NCBI GenBank assembly: GCA_030602785.1
Contig: JAUVZB010000006.1
Span: forward strand, 1 to 64,000
Length of the DNA stretch: 64,000 nucleotides
Direction of reading: 5' to 3'
Source of the DNA: Dehalococcoidia bacterium
GTDB lineage: Bacteria; Chloroflexota; Dehalococcoidia; GIF9; AB-539-J10
In this document: positions 59,085 through 64,000 of the stretch, piece after piece
Layout: each line of letters starts with the position of its first letter
Numbering within the stretch: position 1 is the stretch's first letter
Position numbers and translations under genes: made by a program
The notes under the pieces: generated by a model
What the model saw: the letters and a program-made list of their open reading frames with translations, nothing else
Database searches by the model: none
What the model was told of the DNA's origin: nothing

Positions 59085-59651
59085 ATGAAAGCCCTGGGTA
59101 TCGTCGGTAGCCCGCGCAAGGGAGGCAACACCGAAACCATCACCAGCCACGCCCTCAAGGCCCTCGCAGAGGAGGGAATCGAGACGGAGTTGATACCGCT
59201 GGCCGGCCTGAGAATCGAGGGATGCACGGCGTGCGGAGCCTGTGCGAACGCGGAGACCTGTCCGATAGATGACGACCTCCTGCCCATCTATCACAAGATG
59301 AAAGAGGCGGATTGCATCATCCTGTCGTCCCCGGTCTATTTCAGCAGCGCAACCGCGCTCATCAAGGGTCTGATGGAACGCACAGGCTTCATCGGGCGCA
59401 ACAACGGCCGGGTCTTCAAGGGAAAAACTGGCGGTCCAATCGTGGTAGGTCGAAGAGGCGGACAGAACTTCACCTTCGCCCAGATGAACTACTGGTATCA
59501 GATACTTGAGTTCTACATGACGGGCGCCAGCTACTGGAACATCGCGTTCGGCAGAAACAAGGGCGAGGTTGCGAACGATCAGGAAGGCCTCGACACTGCC
59601 TGGAGCTTCGGCAAGAATCTGGCCTACCTGATGAAGAAGCTGAACGCGTAG
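59085..59651 (+). CDS. NAD(P)H-dependent FMN reductase / iron-sulfur flavoprotein-like
   Basis: 188 aa. GIVGSPRKGGNTETITSHAL is the FMN-phosphate loop; EGCTACGACANAETCPIDDD near residue 46 is a CxxCxxC...C cluster typical of iron-sulfur flavoproteins; LSSPVYFSSATALIKGLMER near 82 the second FMN site; and GRRGGQNFTFAQMNYW near 122 the dimer/isoalloxazine contact. Members reduce quinones, disulfides or act as electron carriers in anaerobes. ATG at 59085 after AAGGAGA; single gene. Confidence 0.86.
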   Translation: MKALGIVGSPRKGGNTETITSHALKALAEEGIETELIPLAGLRIEGCTACGACANAETCPIDDDLLPIYHKMKEADCIILSSPVYFSSATALIKGLMERTGFIGRNNGRVFKGKTGGPIVVGRRGGQNFTFAQMNYWYQILEFYMTGASYWNIAFGRNKGEVANDQEGLDTAWSFGKNLAYLMKKLNA

Positions 59652-59822
59652 TCGGTCAAGGCCCCGGTCGAGCCCCGTGCGCCGTCATCCAGAGCGACGC
59701 ACAGAGTCGGCAAGCAACAACCCGATGCTGCCTCCTCCTGTCTGCCGCCATATTACAGGGACAGGCCCGCGACGGGGCAACTCCGCCCCCACTCCCTCCC
59801 TGGCGCAGGATGTCGTCGCGCC

Positions 59823-60503
59823 CTAGTCGCCGCCGCTGCCCTTGGGCAGGTGAGGGACAAGCCACGACAGGAAGGCATCCTCGCTGCGCGTCTGCAGGAA
59901 CACGCGTCCGGGCCCGGTGAACACGCACACGAGGCCTTCGCCGCTGAAGAGCGTCGATTTCAAGCCACCGACGCGCTGGACACGATAGTTCACGCTCTCG
60001 TCAAATGCCACCATGTGACCGTTGTCAACGGTGTAGGACTCGCCGGCGCCGAGAGACACTTCATGTATGGCGCCGTAGCTCGACAGAAAGAGGTGACCAC
60101 GCCCGCTGGCTCGGAGCAGGAAGAGACCCTCTTTGGCAAAGAATCCTTTGGCGCCCGCCCACTTCGTGTCGACAGTAAGCTGTGGTGATGATGCCAGATA
60201 TGACGAAGACTGGATGAACAGGGTCGTGCCCGAGAGGTCGAGATGAATTATGTCGCCTGGCAGCGGCGGAGCGAATGTGACCTCGCCCTGAGCCGAGGCC
60301 CTGAAGGTGTTGATGAAGAAGCTCTCGCCACCCAGGAGTTTCCGCTTCAGCCCGGAGAAGACCCCTCCCTTGATGCTGGTCTGCATCTCGATGCCGGAGG
60401 ACATCGAGACCATGGCGCCCGCCTCGGCGCTGATCTCTTCGCCTGCCTGCAGATTCACTCTGGCCAGGGAATACGAAGGCCCGTAGAGTATCTCGTGTTC
60501 CAT
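59823..60503 (-). CDS. AIM24/TIGR00266-family protein
   Basis: 226 aa. The start MEHEILYGPSYSLARVNLQAGEEISAEAGAMVSMS and GLKRKLLGGESFFINTFRA are hallmarks of the TIGR00266 (AIM24) fold, a trimeric double-stranded beta-helix protein found widely in bacteria; mitochondrial AIM24 shapes cristae, but bacterial roles are unproven. GAGLLQGPGRVFLQTRS-like text (FTGPGRVFLQTRSEDAFLSW) closes the domain. Start ATG at 60503, 35 nt after the upstream HEAT-repeat gene, so both are probably one transcript. Confidence 0.82.
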   Translation of the reverse strand: MEHEILYGPSYSLARVNLQAGEEISAEAGAMVSMSSGIEMQTSIKGGVFSGLKRKLLGGESFFINTFRASAQGEVTFAPPLPGDIIHLDLSGTTLFIQSSSYLASSPQLTVDTKWAGAKGFFAKEGLFLLRASGRGHLFLSSYGAIHEVSLGAGESYTVDNGHMVAFDESVNYRVQRVGGLKSTLFSGEGLVCVFTGPGRVFLQTRSEDAFLSWLVPHLPKGSGGD

Positions 60504-60537
60504 CAGTGTCTCCGTTGCAATGCAGCCCCAGAGGTCA

Positions 60538-61173
60538 TCAATGCGGGGCGAAGTGCTGCTCCTGGCGGGGCGACGGGACAGCGGGGAAGTGCTCCATGGC
60601 GCGCGCGGCAGCAACAGGGGCTCCGGAAGACGACCCCGAGCAGTCCAGGGACTGCACAACCGGCGTCAGGACGTCCCTCAGATCGAAGTCCACCCAGGCC
60701 GAATGATGTTCTAAATGATAGGTCGAGTGCAGGTCGAGCCCGGCGAAGTGCGACAACACGTGGTGGCAACCTTCGCACAGCCAGATGGAATCGGAGCGTT
60801 CCATAATTGAGTGCAACACGGCGGGAACCGACGGCCGTCCCAGGGCAATCAACCCCTCGGCAGCAACCCAGCGCACCTCGAAAACGCGGTCCCCCAGGGC
60901 CTCCACAAGCCCATCTGTCGCCCGGCGGTCCGCGATATCCCTGAGACACATGGCCGCCTCAAACCGCACGCGGCTCTTGCGGTGCTTCAAGGCCTGCAGC
61001 AACAACTCCACAGGGCGGGGACCCATCTCGACAAGGGCGCGACGGGCTCGCTCGCGCGTCACGCCATCACTGCTGCCCAGCTGCAAGACCATGCCCTCGA
61101 TGGTCGGGGCACAGGTCAGCGCATCGTCGGGTTGCGACGTGCGCCTGCCGAACCAACTGAAGAGCCCTTTCAT
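60538..61173 (-). CDS. HEAT-repeat protein
   Basis: 211 aa. After a short N-terminus (MKGLFSWFGRR) there are two to four HEAT/armadillo-like helices pairs: RERARRALVEMGPRPVELLL, SRVRFEAAMCLRDIADRRAT, FEVRWVAAEGLIALGRPSVP. PBS-lyase HEAT repeats normally mediate protein binding; an H-rich element LSHFAGLDLHSTYHLEHHS near 140 is unusual. Function unknown. It precedes the AIM24-family gene on the same strand. Confidence 0.72.
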   Translation of the reverse strand: MKGLFSWFGRRTSQPDDALTCAPTIEGMVLQLGSSDGVTRERARRALVEMGPRPVELLLQALKHRKSRVRFEAAMCLRDIADRRATDGLVEALGDRVFEVRWVAAEGLIALGRPSVPAVLHSIMERSDSIWLCEGCHHVLSHFAGLDLHSTYHLEHHSAWVDFDLRDVLTPVVQSLDCSGSSSGAPVAAARAMEHFPAVPSPRQEQHFAPH

Positions 61174-61909
61174 GTACCAGACGCGGCGGCGTGCCGCTCA
61201 AGACCTGCCATAGAATCCCTTGGATTATAGGCGTCACGCCCGCCCGTGTCCAACATGTCCGTTCCTCCACATCACACTACCCGTCCGGGACCCGTCAGAT
61301 GATTGGCAGGACGCGCATGGAGAAGGATGCCAGGACACAACACGTGCATTCGCACGAAAGGACCGCGTGCACGGAGACATCGCTCACGGGGGGTCGCAGC
61401 CGGCACAGGTTCCTGCAGCCGGAGTGCCGTGAGTCGCGTGAACGAGTGCACCCTCATGCATGTTGAAAGGAATTTTCGCGCAACCAGAAATATCGCCACC
61501 GAGACTATTGACATGGCTAGTATGTAGGAAGAGAATGCTATTTTGTGAGGGTTGCTCTCCATGGTTCTGTCCTGCGAGCGGCCGTAGGTTGTCCTTCGTG
61601 CCAAGGCTCCCGTTTTTCCCTACTTCTTCTCAACTACGACTTCGCAACATCCCGGCTGCAGGCAGGCAATATCCTTGCGCACGTGGCGGCCGGTTATGCC
61701 ATGAACAAACCTGCACCACTCTCCACCGCAAAGAGACAATGGTTTTCAATGCAGGGCGCACTCCCCGCGCCCTGTGATGTAAAAGGCAGAGAACAACTGT
61801 TCGCGGACCATGATGAGCTCCCTCTGGTCCAACGACCAGGGAGGTGCTGCCTATGAGATAGCTCAGCCGCACGGCAAGCTCTCTGATGGGATTTCGGAAG
61901 GGGGATTGA
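61174..61909. other. Long leader/intergenic region before the second TRAP operon
   Basis: About 735 bases with no credible gene on either strand. A weak promoter candidate is at 61508-61536. GGGGGATTG precedes the dctP start. The length suggests a regulated long leader or a lost gene, but no riboswitch or relic was recognised. Confidence 0.5.
61508..61536 (+). promoter_or_regulatory. Candidate promoter of the second TRAP operon
   Basis: A perfect TTGACA (61508-61513) and GAGAAT (61531-61536, four of six) with 17-bp spacing in a locally A/T-richer stretch. If real, the leader is about 370 nt. Confidence 0.35.
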
Positions 61910-63022
61910 ATGGAAAAGCGGATACTTGCAGTGCTTGCGTCGTTGGTGCTTGTCGTGGGTGTGGCCTTGATTGGCTGTGCCCCGGAGGCAGCGCCAACAG
62001 AGGAGGAGGAAGCTGCGCCGGCTGCGCCGGCGGCGGAGGTATTCAACTGGAAGGTCCAGGGATACGTGCCGGCGGGCTTGCTCTTCCACGATTTTCTGGA
62101 ACACCTCGCCGTTTCAATGGAGACAATCACCGATGGTCGCATCGTGATTGACCCTCTGCCTTCAGGAACTGTGGTTGACACCAACAAGGCTCTCGACGCC
62201 GTACAGTCAAAAGTCCTGGATGGTGTTTACTGCTACACCGCCATGTGGATCGGCAAGGCCGAGGTAGCACCCCTTTTCTGCTCCACACCGGGCTTCTTCA
62301 GCCCCAAGGACAGAGTGATGTGGGAGCTATATGGTGGCGGCGCAGAGTTGAGGCAGGAGTTTTACAACAGCATAGGAGTGGACTGCCACGTCATCGCGGC
62401 TGGCTGCACTGACGCGGAGATATTCATGTGGTCCAACACTCCGCTGCGGACCCTCGACGACTTCAAGGGCAAGAATTTCCGAATGATGCCCTTGATGGGC
62501 AAGGTGCTCGAGGAGCATGGTCTCTCCACAGTTTTTCTGCCCGGTTCCGAGATAATCCCAGCCCTGGAAAGGGGGGTCCTGGATGCCGCCGAGTATAGCG
62601 TTCCTGCTTTCGACCTAAAGGCGGGCTATGCCGACATCTGCCAGTACTACCACTTCCCGGGCATACATCAGCCGAGCTCGATGCCCGAGCTGGTGTTGAA
62701 TGAGGCGAACTGGGAGGCTCTGCCGGACGACCTCAAGGAGAAGGTGGAATACGTCTGCAAGAGAGAGATGTTCTGGAGCTGGAATTACTCCGATTACATG
62801 AACATCCTCGCCCTCGAGGAGTTCGACAGGCTGGGTCGCGAGATGGTGATTATGGAGCCGGAGACGGTGGCAACGTTCCTCAAATGGGCGGACGAATACC
62901 TGGATGCCGAGTCTGAGAAAGACGATTTCTTCGCCAAGGTATGGAACAGCCAGCAGGAATTCAGAGACAGCTGGTACCCCTACGCCCACGCCATGCATTT
63001 CTCGCACGAGACCGGATACTAG
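61910..63022 (+). CDS. dctP: TRAP transporter solute-binding lipoprotein DctP, second system
   Basis: 370 aa. Lipoprotein signal with lipobox LIGC (Cys near residue 23) and an acidic/Ala-rich linker as in the first DctP. The receptor core contains SPKDRVMWELYGGGAELRQEFY, the ligand-Arg region DDFKGKNFRMMPLMGKVLEEHG, and ALERGVLDAAEYSVP. It resembles the first DctP in layout but not closely in residues lining the site (RMMP versus RTMG), so the ligand probably differs. A perfect hairpin separates it from dctQ. Confidence 0.9.
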   Translation: MEKRILAVLASLVLVVGVALIGCAPEAAPTEEEEAAPAAPAAEVFNWKVQGYVPAGLLFHDFLEHLAVSMETITDGRIVIDPLPSGTVVDTNKALDAVQSKVLDGVYCYTAMWIGKAEVAPLFCSTPGFFSPKDRVMWELYGGGAELRQEFYNSIGVDCHVIAAGCTDAEIFMWSNTPLRTLDDFKGKNFRMMPLMGKVLEEHGLSTVFLPGSEIIPALERGVLDAAEYSVPAFDLKAGYADICQYYHFPGIHQPSSMPELVLNEANWEALPDDLKEKVEYVCKREMFWSWNYSDYMNILALEEFDRLGREMVIMEPETVATFLKWADEYLDAESEKDDFFAKVWNSQQEFRDSWYPYAHAMHFSHETGY

Positions 63023-63051
63023 CGAGACACTAACTGCATATCAGGTGACGT

Positions 63052-63082
63052 GGGGAGGCCCCCACTTGCGTAGGGCCTCCCC
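63052..63082 (+). terminator. Stem-loop between dctP and dctQ of the second TRAP operon
   Basis: ggggaggccc (63052-63061) pairs perfectly with gggcctcccc (63073-63082) around an 11-nt loop, inside the operon. Same position as the hairpin of the first TRAP operon; likely sets the receptor-to-permease ratio. Confidence 0.7.
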
Positions 63083-63124
63083 ATGGACACCCGCGGACAG
63101 GTTTTCTGCGGATGGAGGCAAAGT

Positions 63125-63637
63125 GTGACGAAACGCTTCATTGAAATCATCGATAGCCTCAGTGACAGGACAGGGAAAGGCGGAAGCTGGATTATCCTTG
63201 CCCTCATCGGGGCGATGGTCCTGGCAACATTCATGCGGTATGCATTCAACAAATCCCCTTTCTGGGCCTATGACATGGCATGGATGCTGTACGGTGCTCA
63301 TTTCCTGCTTGGAGGGGCGTACTGCCACCTCCACCAGGGACACGTGAGAGTTGACCTGTTTTCCGAGCGCCTTTCCCCCAGGCCCAGGGCCATTCTGGAG
63401 GTTGTCGGGTACCTCGTCTTCTTCTTCCCTCTCTTCTACGTGCTCGTGGTCAGTTCCATACCCTATACCTACAATACGTGGGTCATCGGCGAGACCTCGC
63501 CGTCCAGCTCCTGGGCACCTATTCTGGGCCCCATGAAAACGCTGATGGTGCTCGGGTTCCTGCTGCTGGCCCTCCAAGGGCTGGCGCAGTTCCTCAGAGT
63601 CCTGCCCGTAGCCATAAGGGGCCATCATGAGCGTTGA
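63125..63637 (+). CDS. dctQ: TRAP transporter small membrane subunit DctQ, second system
   Basis: 170 aa from GTG at 63125 (GGAGGC 5 nt upstream). Four hydrophobic helices, FMRYAFNKSPFWAYDMAWMLYG near residue 36, and the HVRVDLFSERLSPRPRA stretch near 75 are typical. The first part of an earlier open frame (from 63083) is inside the hairpin tail and is not used. It overlaps dctM by 11 nt, so the two membrane subunits are translationally coupled. Confidence 0.87.
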   Translation: MTKRFIEIIDSLSDRTGKGGSWIILALIGAMVLATFMRYAFNKSPFWAYDMAWMLYGAHFLLGGAYCHLHQGHVRVDLFSERLSPRPRAILEVVGYLVFFFPLFYVLVVSSIPYTYNTWVIGETSPSSSWAPILGPMKTLMVLGFLLLALQGLAQFLRVLPVAIRGHHER

Positions 63638-64000
63638 TCTCCTCACCGTCTTGATGTTCGTCGGTATTCTGCTGGGCGTGGCCACCGGCTTCCCCATCGC
63701 TTTCGTCCTTGGTGGCCTCGGCGTGCTGTTTGGATTCCTTTCCGGGGTAGGGATTCAAGGTCTGGTGCCCATACGGGCCTTCGGAGTGGTGGACGAGTAT
63801 ATCTTCGCCTGCATCCCTCTGTTTGTCTTCATGGGCTGCATGATGGAGCGCTCGGGTTGCTCGGAGCTGGCCTTCGGCACCCTGCACAAGTGGATGGGAA
63901 ACATAAGAGGAGGCCTGGCGATTGCCACAATCCTCATCTGCACCCTGTTTGCAGCTACTACAGGGATAATCGGTGCTTCCGTCACTACCATGGGACTTGT
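63627..64000 (+). CDS. dctM: TRAP transporter large permease DctM, second system (cut by window edge)
   Basis: The first about 124 residues are present: MSVDLLTVLMFVGILLGVAT, PIAFVLGGLGVLFGFLSG, PLFVFMGCMMERSGCSELAF near residue 72 and GGLAIATILICTLFAATTGI, matching the N-terminal half of DctM proteins including the conserved PLFVFMG. The ATG at 63627 lies within the end of dctQ. The rest is outside the window. Confidence 0.88.
   Translation, partial: MSVDLLTVLMFVGILLGVATGFPIAFVLGGLGVLFGFLSGVGIQGLVPIRAFGVVDEYIFACIPLFVFMGCMMERSGCSELAFGTLHKWMGNIRGGLAIATILICTLFAATTGIIGASVTTMGL

Noticed and set aside
1-64000. CRISPR array, tRNA or rRNA gene
   Set aside because: No regularly spaced repeats and no cloverleaf or rRNA-like conserved segments were recognised on either strand by eye; a covariance-model scan would be needed to exclude a tRNA fully.

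Overview
The window is about 60% GC, gene-dense and bacterial. No rRNA, tRNA or CRISPR array was seen. Several things together suggest an uncultivated member of the Chloroflexota, probably Dehalococcoidia or a SAR202-like lineage: two lipoprotein-type TRAP transporters, many dehydratase and SDR paralogues, a GerW/DUF2953 pair, a 4-hydroxybutyryl-CoA dehydratase homologue, and many TTG/GTG starts. That placement is an inference from gene content.

Region 1 (0-22.2 kb) opens with the tail of an IS110-type transposase and a CCA-adding enzyme. It then becomes a long catabolic island on the + strand. The island holds six different large subunits of the altronate dehydratase / sulfolactate sulfo-lyase (UxaA/SuyB) superfamily and two separate small SAF-domain subunits (UxaA-N/SuyA type). 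It also holds a complete TRAP transporter (dctPQM), a GlcD-type FAD oxidase, a URO-D-like protein on the minus strand, an IlvD/Edd dehydratase, a C_GCAxxG_C_C redox protein, two tandem NAD-dependent epimerase/dehydrogenases and an SDR. The picture is uptake of organic acids (sugar acids, hydroxy acids or C3 sulfonates), oxidation or epimerisation, and dehydration or elimination to 2-keto acids.

Region 2 (22.2-31.9 kb) starts with insertion-sequence relics. It continues with an enolase homologue that lacks both active-site histidines, a MOFRL-type glycerate 2-kinase, a phosphotriesterase-family hydrolase, an SDR and an AbfD-like Fe-S/FAD dehydratase. A complete IS (transposase plus imperfect terminal inverted repeats) and a chimera of two broken genes follow. 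A 68-nt segment of the IS left end recurs in inverted orientation at 22.66-22.73 kb, so this 6.6-kb block lies between two outward-facing IS ends.

Region 3 (31.9-47 kb) is mixed housekeeping and hypothetical: a membrane protein, DUF169, an acyl-CoA/AMP ligase, a DnaJ overlapping a TIM-barrel isomerase, a coiled-coil protein, a GerW-DUF2953-small protein operon, an SDR, a bactofilin-like membrane protein, flavodoxin-like proteins, an AbrB regulator and methyltransferases.

Region 4 (47-61 kb) has the nickel-pincer cofactor genes larC-larB-larE behind a decayed nickel ECF transporter (LarQ/CbiQ tail and LarO/CbiO without Walker B). After these come a PrsW-like intramembrane protease, a TrmO-like protein, a methyltransferase, an unrecognised 578-aa protein with a transglutaminase-like Cys/His/Asp arrangement, a small membrane-protein operon, a glutamine synthetase homologue, an FMN reductase, an AIM24-family protein and a HEAT-repeat protein. 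Region 5 (61.9 kb to the end) is a second TRAP operon, with dctM cut by the window edge. Both TRAP operons carry a stem-loop between dctP and dctQ.
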